Shown: positions 1 through 7,731 of the stretch, piece by piece
Numbering within the stretch: the stretch's first letter is position 1
How the letters are laid out: every line of letters starts with the position of its first letter
Assembly (NCBI GenBank): GCA_910588795.1
Contig: CAJURI010000046.1
Location: 1 to 18,723, forward strand
Direction: 5' to 3'
Source of the DNA: an uncultured Duncaniella sp.
Lineage (GTDB): Bacteria; Bacteroidota; Bacteroidia; Bacteroidales; Muribaculaceae
Length of the DNA: 18,723 nucleotides
The notes under the pieces: model-generated
Seen by the model: only the letters and a program-made list of their open reading frames with translations
The model's database searches: none
Told to the model about the DNA's origin: nothing
Program-made: the position numbers and the translations under genes

Positions 1-1
1 A

Positions 2-277
2 GGTGCCAGCCCTAATTTTTCAACTGCTCAAAAAACTTTAGCGGACAGTAATAATCTGAAAAAACAAGCTCCGAAATTTAAAGACATGATAGAACAAATG
101 TATGACAAAGGGAAAGATAAAAAAGCCCGTCGTAAGGAGTTGACTGAAAATCCATCGGTCATTCTTGAGCTATATGACGAATACCTGAAGACCCACGATG
201 CACTGAATGTCCCGATTACTGATAAAGATTCAGAGGAAGATAAAGCATGTGATTCAAATGCCGAACAGAACGGATAG
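2..277 (+). CDS. 3' end of an unrecognised gene (partial)
   Basis: The reading frame is open from the first bases of the window to a TAG at 275-277, so this is the last 91 codons of a gene whose start lies outside. A Met at 86 is available but nothing marks it as a start. The fragment is hydrophilic and highly charged: a Lys-rich stretch (KGKDKKARRKE), a probable helix around NPSVILELYDEYL and an acidic tail (DKDSEEDKAC). There is no signal peptide or membrane segment in the visible part. I do not recognise the family. The NPsI-LYdEYL stretch faintly recalls the C-terminus of [FeFe]-hydrogenases, but the surrounding residues do not fit. It is followed 19 bases later by a strong terminator, which supports a real transcribed gene. 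Confidence 0.55.
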   Translation, partial: GASPNFSTAQKTLADSNNLKKQAPKFKDMIEQMYDKGKDKKARRKELTENPSVILELYDEYLKTHDALNVPITDKDSEEDKACDSNAEQNG

Positions 278-296
278 ACAAAGACTCCGGTATAAC

Positions 297-345
297 AAAA
301 ATAGAGAGATGCCGTATACTACAGACACAGCATCTCTCTATTTTT
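297..345. terminator. Strong bidirectional-looking terminator
   Basis: A perfect 16-bp stem (297-312 with 330-345) encloses a 17-base loop. The arms begin with A5 and end with T5, so the structure can act as a rho-independent terminator in both directions. It closes the partial gene that ends at 277. Its last T is also the first base of the inverted-repeat element that follows. Confidence 0.85.
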
Positions 346-540
346 AAGTAACTCGCATAAATTAGCTGATACATAATTATGAAGTATTTTCGAGCGGTTT
401 TCGGGATGGAGCGAAGGAGTGTAGCGAGCTACACGACTGAGCTACAGCGCGAAAATCGCCGAAAAGACGAATAAGGATGTGTCAGCCCGAAGGGTTACTT
501 GAAATTATTTTAATTATAACTAATTTATAAGAGTTACTTA
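345..540. mobile_element. MITE-like foldback element with terminal inverted repeats
   Basis: The ends 345-365 and 520-540 are inverted copies of each other, 19 of 21 bases identical. The pairing continues inward at 365-374 against 477-486 (9 of 10 Watson-Crick plus one G-U). It goes on imperfectly through the TTTTCG-rich segments to an apical hairpin, GTGTAG-CGAG-CTACAC near 419-434. Both outer ends are TA, consistent with a TA target duplication as left by mariner/IS630-type elements. The inside has no credible coding frame. About 33 extra bases (487-519) interrupt the right arm. Mobility is inferred from structure; only one copy is in this window. Confidence 0.6.
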
Positions 541-573
541 TGTATAATTATTTGAAATAAACAGACACATAGC

Positions 574-1170
574 CTATTTACCAACTTTACCTATTGTCAC
601 CTTATACCCTTGTTTCTCTAATTCCTCCTTTGCAACTTCATTTACATTGCGCAAATTATTTATATATTCCGGAGTCTCGGTTTTAACCACTCTGTATCCG
701 GGATTTTTCTGACGGAATTCCTGATAAGAAGGGATAAACAGAGTCCCATAATACTGCCCAATACCTGCCGGTTCCATAGTGTCGGGAAACACTTCGGCGT
801 GTATAATGGATTTAGGTCTGCGACATTTCTCAAATTCTTTTGTCTTAGGATTAAGTCTGTTAGATTCCATAAAATCAGTGGAATCTTTCATAAATTTCAC
901 TGAAACCATTTTCCGGTTTCCCCAAAAGGGGCATGGATGCTCAAATCCGAATGCGTATATTACCGGAGTAAGACCGGTGAGGTCAAAATCAGGAGCATAC
1001 TCTGAGCAAATCTCCTTTGCCACCTGCACTATCTTTAGCTCCTTTTCGGGAGAAAAATAGACTCGTTCCTCTATATCTATGACCTTATTCTCACTTGACA
1101 CAGACAGCGGAACTGCAAGGAGAAACAACAAAGACAATGCGAATAAACGTGAGTTTAAAAATAATTTCAT
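574..1170 (-). CDS. Secreted protein of unknown function
   Basis: 198 residues. Residues 1-26 form a typical signal peptide: Lys2, a leucine-rich core and a small-residue end (VSS before Glu27). There is no lipobox Cys, so a periplasmic or secreted soluble protein is expected. The mature part has no further hydrophobic segment. It is rich in charged and aromatic residues, with three Cys in the mature part (Cys55 in EICSEYAP, Cys80 in HPCPFWG and Cys116 in KCRRP), and ends with a Lys-rich segment. I do not recognise the family. The start is the ATG at 1170; alternative starts would remove the signal peptide. It stands alone: downstream is the foldback element, upstream 164 bp of AT-rich spacer. 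Neither a clear promoter nor a terminator was found. Confidence 0.7.
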   Translation of the reverse strand: MKLFLNSRLFALSLLFLLAVPLSVSSENKVIDIEERVYFSPEKELKIVQVAKEICSEYAPDFDLTGLTPVIYAFGFEHPCPFWGNRKMVSVKFMKDSTDFMESNRLNPKTKEFEKCRRPKSIIHAEVFPDTMEPAGIGQYYGTLFIPSYQEFRQKNPGYRVVKTETPEYINNLRNVNEVAKEELEKQGYKVTIGKVGK

Positions 1171-1334
1171 AATGAGAAGAGCAAAAAGTAATAAGAATTA
1201 GTTTCTGTCGCAATATATAAAAAATAATTAAAACAGCAACCAAACCAACTAATTTTATCAAAATTTAAGTTATATTCACAGATAAAATCATATTAATACC
1301 ATCTAATCCTATCAAAACAACCAGTCAAGTTAAA

Positions 1335-1898
1335 TCAAACAGTCACGTCTTCTTCCGGAGGGAAAAGTTTGTCCTCTCGATCAAGGTTGTAGTCATGTGC
1401 AAGTACCGCGAGGAACTTTGATATCTGTGTCACAGCCTCCATAGTTTGTGAAGTGATCTCTTTGCCCTGGAGGCGGAGCATAAGCATCCCATAAAGTGCG
1501 TTAAAACAAGTCTCAATCTCTCCTGCCGGATTGTCACCGGCTTTTGCACGCAGTTCTACTATATATGGAAGAGTCTTATAAAACTCCGCAGTATACTCCG
1601 AAAAACGCGGATCCTTAAGCAACGCCATGTGAAGATCGGTGAGCTGAATTATCACATTTTTATTCAGCTGTATGTGTCCTGCCTTCTCGACATTCTCGCG
1701 GCGCATCATGTCAATAAGAGACTCGTACCATTCGGTCATTTCCTTGCGCTGAGAATCAGTGAGGTCAAATTTGTCGATCACATTTTCCTTAATACGGTCA
1801 ATATCAAGCCCGTTAGCACGAATCAGATCTTCGATCTGCCACATGTATAACAGATACTCCGCAATATTTTCCTTATGTTTTTGTGATGCTATAATCAT
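1335..1898 (-). CDS. DUF4924 family protein
   Basis: 187 residues, all predicted helical, with no signal peptide or membrane segment, so probably cytoplasmic. The N-terminus (MIIASQKHKENIAEYLLYM, then WQIEDLIRANGLD) is characteristic of the Bacteroidetes-specific DUF4924 family, whose function is unknown. The length is normal for the family. It is transcribed divergently from menD. A -7-like TAATTTTG lies on the minus strand at 1930-1923, with a 3-of-4 match to TTTG 19 bases further up (1950-1953), placing transcription just ahead of the ATG. The two divergent promoters overlap within about 50 bp. No operon partner: the next minus-strand gene is 164 bp away. Confidence 0.85.
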   Translation of the reverse strand: MIIASQKHKENIAEYLLYMWQIEDLIRANGLDIDRIKENVIDKFDLTDSQRKEMTEWYESLIDMMRRENVEKAGHIQLNKNVIIQLTDLHMALLKDPRFSEYTAEFYKTLPYIVELRAKAGDNPAGEIETCFNALYGMLMLRLQGKEITSQTMEAVTQISKFLAVLAHDYNLDREDKLFPPEEDVTV

Positions 1899-1922
1899 TG
1901 TTCCTTCTTAATTAGTTTCGCA

Positions 1923-1958
1923 AAATTAATGAAAATATAACGTATTTGGCTAATTTTG
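1923..1958. promoter_or_regulatory. Overlapping divergent promoters (DUF4924 gene / menD)
   Basis: TAATTTTG occurs twice in opposite orientations: on the minus strand at 1930-1923, facing the DUF4924 gene, and on the plus strand at 1951-1958, facing menD. Both match the Bacteroidetes -7 consensus TAnnTTTG. The minus copy has TTAG at the -33 position with 19-base spacing. The plus copy has no good -33 box. Confidence 0.5.
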
Positions 1959-1981
1959 TAGACTCAAATACACCTGTTGCA

Positions 1982-3664
1982 ATGTTATCCACCTATCATC
2001 TGTCATGCAATATACTCTCCGATCTACTTATAGCACACGGCATAAGGCATGTAGTGATCTCTCCGGGAAGCCGTAACGTGCCCGTGATCATGGCTATCTC
2101 ACGCCGCTCCGAGTTTGAATGCCACACGGTGATCGATGAAAGGTCAGCAGCATTCATCGCGCTCGGAATGAGCATTCAGTCCGGATCGCCTGTAGCCATA
2201 GTGTGCACAAGCGGCACTGCATTGCTCAATTACGCGCCTGCAGTAGCAGAAGCGTTCTACAGGCATATCCCACTCGTCGTGATTTCTGCCGACCGACCCG
2301 AAGAATGGATCGATCAGGATGACTCCCAGACCTTATGGCAACAGGACGCACTCGCACCATACGTAAAGCGTAGTTGCGATATTTGCGCGCACATAGATTT
2401 TCCAAACGGAAAATGGTGGACTGACCGAATGATCAACGATGTCCTGCTTGAAGCGGCAAACGGCCGGCCCGGTCCGGTACATATAAACATCCGCCTGGAC
2501 GCGCCATTGAACCGGCAGGCCGATCACACATTGAACTCAGCCAGAGTGATATCAATGATCACTCCACCTCAGTTGTTGCCTGTCACAGAAATAAGAGATA
2601 TTGCCAAAGGGTTAGCATCGCCTCACCGCGTACTGATCATTGCCGGATTCCACAGGCCGGATTATAAACTCAACAGGGCACTGATACGGCTTGCATCACA
2701 CCCGAATATCGCTGTCATGACCGAGAGCATATCCAACCTTCACTCCCCCATGTTCATAAACCGCATAGACTCTACTCTATGCCGCCTCCCGGATTCAGAC
2801 AAGGAGACACTTAGGCCGGACACAGTGATAACACTCGGAGGAGCAATAGTGTCACGCCACATAAAAGAATGGCTCCGAAACCTGCCCGGGCTAAATCACT
2901 GGCATGTGGGGGTGAGCCACACAACTGTGGATTGTTTCAAGCATCTCACGACACGCATCAACATGGATGCCACCCCATTCATGTCACAGCTTGCATCGGC
3001 CATGAACCGGCATAAAGGTGAATCAGGATATTCACGTCTATGGCACGAAGCTGCAAAGCGTGCCGCAGACATCCATGACCGGTATATAGCAAATGTTCCA
3101 TGGAGCGATCTAAAGGCCATGGCTTATATATTCTCACATATCCCACGATCATGGAATCTCCACCTGTCCAACGGCACCCCTATCCGCTACGCCCAACTTA
3201 TGGACCGAATGAACATCCATCGTTCGGAATGCAACCGCGGAGTAAGCGGCATTGACGGCTGCACATCCACAGCCCTTGGATCGGCAGCATTATTCAGCGG
3301 CGTGACCCTTCTGATATCCGGTGACATGAGTTTCCAGTATGATATCTCGGCTCTATCCTCTACCCTGCTGTCACCCAGATTCAAAATGATAGTGATATGT
3401 AACGGAGGAGGTGGAATATTCCGTTTTATCAAAGCGACTTCAGGACTTCCGGAAACCGAGCAGCATCTTGCTGTAGGGACAAATCTACCGCTGAGCGATC
3501 TGTGCAGAGGGTATGGCATTTCCTATCATGAAGCCGATTCAATGCCGACTCTGTCACAATCATTCAACAGATTTATCAACGAAACCGAAACTCCTTCTTT
3601 GCTTGCAGTATATACTCCTGGCAAATTGTCGGCAGATGTATTAAAGGGGTATTTTGATTTTTGA
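1982..3664 (+). CDS. menD: MenD, SEPHCHC synthase (menaquinone pathway)
   Basis: A 560-residue thiamine-diphosphate enzyme that joins isochorismate and 2-oxoglutarate (with decarboxylation) to make SEPHCHC, the first committed step of menaquinone synthesis. Visible signatures are SPGSRN (27-32), the N-terminal glutamate of the active site in IDERSAA (Glu53), CTSGTA (75-80), NRGVSGIDG (418-426), and the ThDP/Mg motif from GDMSFQYD (447-454) to NGGGGIF (474-480). The length matches the family. The frame is open from a TTG at 1946, but I chose the ATG at 1982. There the N-terminus aligns with the family, and the -7 box TAATTTTG (1951-1958) lies inside the longer version. No other men genes are nearby. 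menD probably gives a short transcript, since pepT has its own promoter. Confidence 0.95.
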   Translation: MLSTYHLSCNILSDLLIAHGIRHVVISPGSRNVPVIMAISRRSEFECHTVIDERSAAFIALGMSIQSGSPVAIVCTSGTALLNYAPAVAEAFYRHIPLVVISADRPEEWIDQDDSQTLWQQDALAPYVKRSCDICAHIDFPNGKWWTDRMINDVLLEAANGRPGPVHINIRLDAPLNRQADHTLNSARVISMITPPQLLPVTEIRDIAKGLASPHRVLIIAGFHRPDYKLNRALIRLASHPNIAVMTESISNLHSPMFINRIDSTLCRLPDSDKETLRPDTVITLGGAIVSRHIKEWLRNLPGLNHWHVGVSHTTVDCFKHLTTRINMDATPFMSQLASAMNRHKGESGYSRLWHEAAKRAADIHDRYIANVPWSDLKAMAYIFSHIPRSWNLHLSNGTPIRYAQLMDRMNIHRSECNRGVSGIDGCTSTALGSAALFSGVTLLISGDMSFQYDISALSSTLLSPRFKMIVICNGGGGIFRFIKATSGLPETEQHLAVGTNLPLSDLCRGYGISYHEADSMPTLSQSFNRFINETETPSLLAVYTPGKLSADVLKGYFDF

Positions 3665-3683
3665 CGATTATTGATTACTTTTG
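3653..3683 (+). promoter_or_regulatory. Bacteroidetes-type promoter of pepT
   Basis: TTTG (3653-3656), exactly 19 bases, then TACTTTTG (3676-3683): a full match to the Bacteroidetes primary-sigma consensus TTTG-N19-TAnnTTTG. The -33 box lies in the last codons of menD. Transcription should start near 3690, about 30 bases before the pepT ATG. Confidence 0.75.
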
Positions 3684-3720
3684 CACAAAACAACTATACA
3701 CAAACAATAAATCTCTTATC

Positions 3721-4944
3721 ATGACAGTCGTAGACAGATTTTTGCAATATGTCAAGTTTGACACCCAGAGTGACGAGGAGACCAACATGACCCCATCGAC
3801 ACCGGGGCAGATGGTTTTCGCACAGCATCTTGAGAATGAGCTCCGCACAATGGGACTCAAGGACATATCGCTTGATGATAACGGTTACCTTATGGCAACC
3901 CTCCCCGGCAATACTGACAAGGAAGTGCCAACAATAGGCTTCATTGCGCATCTGGACACCTCCCCTGACATGAGTGGACGCCATGTCACTCCGAGAATAG
4001 TTCAGAATTATGACGGCGGGGACATAGATCTGAACGCAAATGAAAACATCGTCCTCTCCCCGAAACAGTTTCCGGAACTTCTGGACTACAAAGGAGAAGA
4101 CCTTATAGTAACCGACGGAAACACTCTGCTCGGTGCCGATGACAAAGCCGGCATAGCAGAAATCATAACTGCCGTCGACTATCTGAAGTCTCATCCGGAA
4201 ATCAAGCACGGAGACATACGCATAGCTTTTAACCCCGACGAGGAAATCGGACAGGGAGCACATAAATTCGATGTGGGACTCTTCGGAGCCGACTGGGCAT
4301 ATACCATGGACGGCGGAGCTGTAGGAGAGCTCGAATATGAGAATTTCAACGCGGCAGTAGCCAAAGTGACATTCAAAGGATGCAACGTACATCCCGGATA
4401 TGCAAAGCATAAGATGCTGAACTCCATTCGTGTCGCCAACCAGTTTGTGATAATGCTCCCACGGTGGGAAACTCCCGAACACACCGAAGGATATGAAGGA
4501 TTCTATCACCTTGTGTCATTCGAGGGAAGCGTGGAGCATACAGTGCTTACCTACATAATACGCGACCATGACCGTGACCGCTTTGAGCGGCGCAAGAAAG
4601 AGCTGGAACATCTCACCCGCAAAATCAACAATGAGTTCCCCGGATGTGCATCCATAGAGATCAAGGACCAGTACTTTAACATGCGGGAAAAGATCGAGCC
4701 TGTGATGCATATCATCGATATTGCAATCGAGGCGATGAAAAAAGCGGATGTGACCCCAAAAGTACAGCCCATACGCGGAGGGACCGACGGCGCACAGCTG
4801 TCGTTCAAAGGGCTCCCCTGCCCCAATATATTCGCAGGCGGGCTGAACTTCCATGGCAGATATGAGTTTGTGCCCATACCCTCCATGGAAAAGGCCACCA
4901 GAGTCATTGTAGAGATAGCACGCATAGTTGCTGAAAAAGCCTGA
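3721..4944 (+). CDS. pepT: PepT, peptidase T (tripeptide aminopeptidase)
   Basis: 407 residues (E. coli PepT has 408). A cytoplasmic dinuclear zinc M20 aminopeptidase that removes the N-terminal residue from tripeptides. The expected metal ligands and catalytic residues are present: His77 and Asp79 in AHLDTSPDMSG, Asp140 in LLGADDKAG, Glu174/Glu175 in FNPDEEIGQGA, Asp197 in TMDGG, and His378 in GGLNFHGRYEFVP. RGGTDGAQLS (352-361) is also typical. The frame is open further upstream, but only the ATG at 3721 fits the family N-terminus, and it lies about 30 bases after the predicted transcription start. miaA follows after 9 bases, so the two are probably co-transcribed; no functional link is evident. 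Confidence 0.95.
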   Translation: MTVVDRFLQYVKFDTQSDEETNMTPSTPGQMVFAQHLENELRTMGLKDISLDDNGYLMATLPGNTDKEVPTIGFIAHLDTSPDMSGRHVTPRIVQNYDGGDIDLNANENIVLSPKQFPELLDYKGEDLIVTDGNTLLGADDKAGIAEIITAVDYLKSHPEIKHGDIRIAFNPDEEIGQGAHKFDVGLFGADWAYTMDGGAVGELEYENFNAAVAKVTFKGCNVHPGYAKHKMLNSIRVANQFVIMLPRWETPEHTEGYEGFYHLVSFEGSVEHTVLTYIIRDHDRDRFERRKKELEHLTRKINNEFPGCASIEIKDQYFNMREKIEPVMHIIDIAIEAMKKADVTPKVQPIRGGTDGAQLSFKGLPCPNIFAGGLNFHGRYEFVPIPSMEKATRVIVEIARIVAEKA

Positions 4945-4953
4945 CAACTATAA

Positions 4954-5865
4954 GTGAAAACCCTCATAATAGTCACCGGCCCCACAGGGAGCGGAAAGAC
5001 TGATTTAGCTATAGAACTTGCCGAGAGCCTCGACACTGAAATAGTGTCGGCCGACTCTCGGCAAATTTTTCGCGGCATACCCATAGGCACAGCCGTGCCT
5101 ACACAAGAACAAAGAGCCAGAGTGAGACATCACTTTATAGAATGTCTCGATCTTGAGCAATACTACAGTGCGGCATGCTATGAAGAAGAAGCTTTACGGG
5201 TCCTTGACGGCATATGGGAAACACATGAATATGCAGTAATGTGCGGCGGCTCCATGATGTATATCGATGCCGTGACAAACGGAATCGACCAATTGCCTAC
5301 CATATCCGATAATATACGGAATAAGGCACTGAAAATATATTCCGACGGAGGGCTGGAAGCATTGCGTGACACCCTCCGGACACTTGACCCTGCGTACTTT
5401 GAACAGTGCGACCTGAACAACCATCGTCGGCTTGTACATGCCATAGAAATATGCATGCAGGCAGGTGTGCCCTACTCGTCACTGCGCAACGGACATAAAA
5501 AAGAACGGCCGTTCCGCATCATAAAAATGGCGATAAACCATAGCCGCGAACATCTTTTCGACCGCATAAACCGCAGAGTAGATGCCATGATCGCAGCAGG
5601 GCTTGAAGATGAAGCCAGGAGTGTTTACACCAAAAGGCATCTAAATTCGCTCAACACAGTGGGCTACAAGGAACTTTTCGCAATGTTCGACGGAACCATG
5701 ACACGCGAGACAGCGATATCCCGCATAGCAAAGAACACACGCGTGTATGCCAAAAAACAGCTGCTATGGCTATCAAAAGATCCGTCAGTGATATACCTCG
5801 ACCCTTCAATGCCTCTGCTTCCTCAGGCTCTCGGATACATTTCAGACCTGAGCAATGAAAAGTAG
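4954..5865 (+). CDS. miaA: MiaA, tRNA dimethylallyltransferase
   Basis: 303 residues with a GTG start directly ahead of the P-loop strand. Transfers the dimethylallyl group from DMAPP to N6 of A37 in tRNAs that read codons starting with U. Motifs: P-loop GPTGSGKT (9-16), the substrate-specificity loop with SADSRQIFRGIPIGTA (DSRQ at 34-37), HHFIECLDLEQYYSAACY, GGSMMYIDAVTNGID, the NNHRRLVHAIEI helix, and the C-terminal tRNA-contacting block NTVGYKELF...NTRVYAKKQLLW. The common GGTGLYI motif appears here as GGSMMYI, and the usual RYAKRQ as VYAKKQ. Bacteroidetes often have two MiaA paralogues, and this may be one of such a pair. It lies downstream of pepT in the same operon and converges with clc 30 bp later. 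Confidence 0.93.
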   Translation: MKTLIIVTGPTGSGKTDLAIELAESLDTEIVSADSRQIFRGIPIGTAVPTQEQRARVRHHFIECLDLEQYYSAACYEEEALRVLDGIWETHEYAVMCGGSMMYIDAVTNGIDQLPTISDNIRNKALKIYSDGGLEALRDTLRTLDPAYFEQCDLNNHRRLVHAIEICMQAGVPYSSLRNGHKKERPFRIIKMAINHSREHLFDRINRRVDAMIAAGLEDEARSVYTKRHLNSLNTVGYKELFAMFDGTMTRETAISRIAKNTRVYAKKQLLWLSKDPSVIYLDPSMPLLPQALGYISDLSNEK

Positions 5866-5895
5866 TATGCAACAGCCATAGAATACGGGGATCGG

Positions 5896-7731
5896 TCAGT
5901 CCTCAGAATAATGCCGCAGCACCCGTCGATAGGAATTGAAAATCTTGGATTTAGACACAAATCCAACATAACACCCATCGGAATCTATCACAGGCAAATT
6001 CCATGCAGAAGTGTCGTCAAAAGCCTTCATTACCTCCTCCATGCTCTGACCGACTCTTACACATGACGGAGGCACGGACATGAACTGATTGACATGCATG
6101 CGCTTGTACAAATCAGGGCGGAACATTATGTTACGGATCTCATCAAGGAGCACCACACCAAGCAACCGTCCCTCCCCGCTTACAACAGGGAAAAGATTTC
6201 GTGTCGAGCGGGATATCGCTCCTACCATCTCCTTAAGATTCATTTCGGGACGCACTGCCACAAAATCGGTCTCTATCACATTGTCCATCTTCAGTAGAGT
6301 GAGCACAGCCCGGTCCTTATGGTGAGTAAGCAATTTCCCTTCTCTGGCAAGTCGCATAGTATATATGCTGTAAGGCTCAAATATCTTTATTGTGCCATAT
6401 GATATCGTCGAAGCCATGAGCAACGGGAGAAACAGATCATAACCTCCTGTAAGCTCCGCCGTAAGGAATATGCCCATCAGTGGAGCATGCATGACCCCTG
6501 ACATGACTCCGGCCATGCCCATCAGTGCGAAATTACGGCACGGGAGATCAAGATGGAAGATTGTGTTAAGACCGAATGCAAAGAAATATCCAGCCATGCA
6601 TCCAACAAACAATGACGGTGCAAACGTTCCGCCGACACCGCCACCACCGTTAGTGGCAGATGTAGCGAATGCCTTAAGAAGCACCAATGCACCGATAAAC
6701 CCGAGAATCCACCACACATTACTGCGGTCATCATAAAATATGGAGTTGTTGACTATTGTAGAGGCATTGTCATTAAGCAGATGAGATATGGATGTGTAGC
6801 CTTCACCATAAAGCGGCGGGAAGAGGAAGACAAGGAGAGCCAGAATACCGCCCCCAACCATTATCTTTTTCCATGGAGTATGGAGTTTGCGGAACAGATT
6901 CTCCATCATATTCATCGACCGCGTAAAATACAATGACACAAAACCGAGAAACACCCCCATTATTATAACGTAAGGGATCTTCCAGGTCTGGAACGGTTCG
7001 CTCTGCACAAAAAAGAATTCGACATCATATCCTGTAAACACATTTGCTACAGTAGCGGCCGTTATGGACGCTATGAGAAGTGGCATTACCGACACTGTGG
7101 TCAGATCAATCATCAGGACTTCCAGCGTAAAAAGCATGCCCGCAATGGGAGCCTTGAAGATGCCGGCAATACCAGCTGCCGCCCCACACCCCACAAGTAT
7201 CATAAGTATGCGTGGCGACATCCTGAATACACGTCCAAGATTACTGCCTATCGCAGCACCTGTATATACTATAGGGCCCTCGGCTCCTACCGAACCGCCG
7301 AATCCTATGGTGATGGACGATGCCAGAACCGACGTGTACATGTTGTGCTTTTTAAGTCTTGACTTGTTCTGCGACAATGCATACAGCACTCTTGTCACAC
7401 CGTGCGATATATTGTCCCTCACAACATATTTCACATACAGACTTGTGATCAATATGCCGATAAGAGGAAGAAGCAGGTACAGATAGTTGCCTTGGGAGAT
7501 TGACATGTGGGCAGTGAGGAATCCTGATATGGCATGGATGAGCCATTTAAGCACCAGAGCGGCGATACCACCGAGAATTCCGACAGCAAGAGCAAGAATG
7601 CTCACAAACGTCTTCTCTTTTATATGACGTTCCCGCCATACAAGCAACCTCATGAATGAGGCCTCAAATGAAGAGCCTAATTTCGCGATATACGGTATCA
7701 TCTTTGTCTTTTCAATTCTATTTACCTTCAC
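5896..7731 (-). CDS. CLC-family chloride channel/transporter with CBS domains
   Basis: 611 residues: about 12-18 membrane helices of the CLC fold (roughly 40-460), then two cytoplasmic CBS domains (about 480-540 and 548-605). CLC landmarks: NISHGV (107-112, the anion-site serine loop), GGSVGAEGP with gating Glu151, NGGGGVGGTFAP (361-371) and the pore tyrosine Tyr431 in ELTGGYDLFLP. At the position of the E. coli proton glutamate (E203) I read Val205 (LFTLEVLM), as in CLC channels, so H+ coupling may be absent. The ATG at 7731 overlaps the end of the sugar transferase by 14 bp; a second Met (codon 11, ATG at 7701) would give a 16-base gap. It is the last gene of the tsaC operon. Anion specificity is not readable from the sequence. 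Confidence 0.9.
   Translation of the reverse strand: MKVNRIEKTKMIPYIAKLGSSFEASFMRLLVWRERHIKEKTFVSILALAVGILGGIAALVLKWLIHAISGFLTAHMSISQGNYLYLLLPLIGILITSLYVKYVVRDNISHGVTRVLYALSQNKSRLKKHNMYTSVLASSITIGFGGSVGAEGPIVYTGAAIGSNLGRVFRMSPRILMILVGCGAAAGIAGIFKAPIAGMLFTLEVLMIDLTTVSVMPLLIASITAATVANVFTGYDVEFFFVQSEPFQTWKIPYVIIMGVFLGFVSLYFTRSMNMMENLFRKLHTPWKKIMVGGGILALLVFLFPPLYGEGYTSISHLLNDNASTIVNNSIFYDDRSNVWWILGFIGALVLLKAFATSATNGGGGVGGTFAPSLFVGCMAGYFFAFGLNTIFHLDLPCRNFALMGMAGVMSGVMHAPLMGIFLTAELTGGYDLFLPLLMASTISYGTIKIFEPYSIYTMRLAREGKLLTHHKDRAVLTLLKMDNVIETDFVAVRPEMNLKEMVGAISRSTRNLFPVVSGEGRLLGVVLLDEIRNIMFRPDLYKRMHVNQFMSVPPSCVRVGQSMEEVMKAFDDTSAWNLPVIDSDGCYVGFVSKSKIFNSYRRVLRHYSED

Noticed and set aside
2..277. C-terminus of an [FeFe]-hydrogenase
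   Set aside because: Only the NPsI-LYdEYL stretch fits; the usual terminal HTHY motif and the upstream cluster region are not seen.
3694..4509. 271-codon open frame antisense to pepT
   Set aside because: It lies entirely over a well-conserved PepT frame, its protein has no recognisable domain, and such long antisense frames follow from the codon bias of the real gene.
4551..5090. 179-codon antisense frame across the pepT/miaA border
   Set aside because: Both sense genes are certain; the antisense protein is low-complexity Ser/Arg-rich with no promoter or family.
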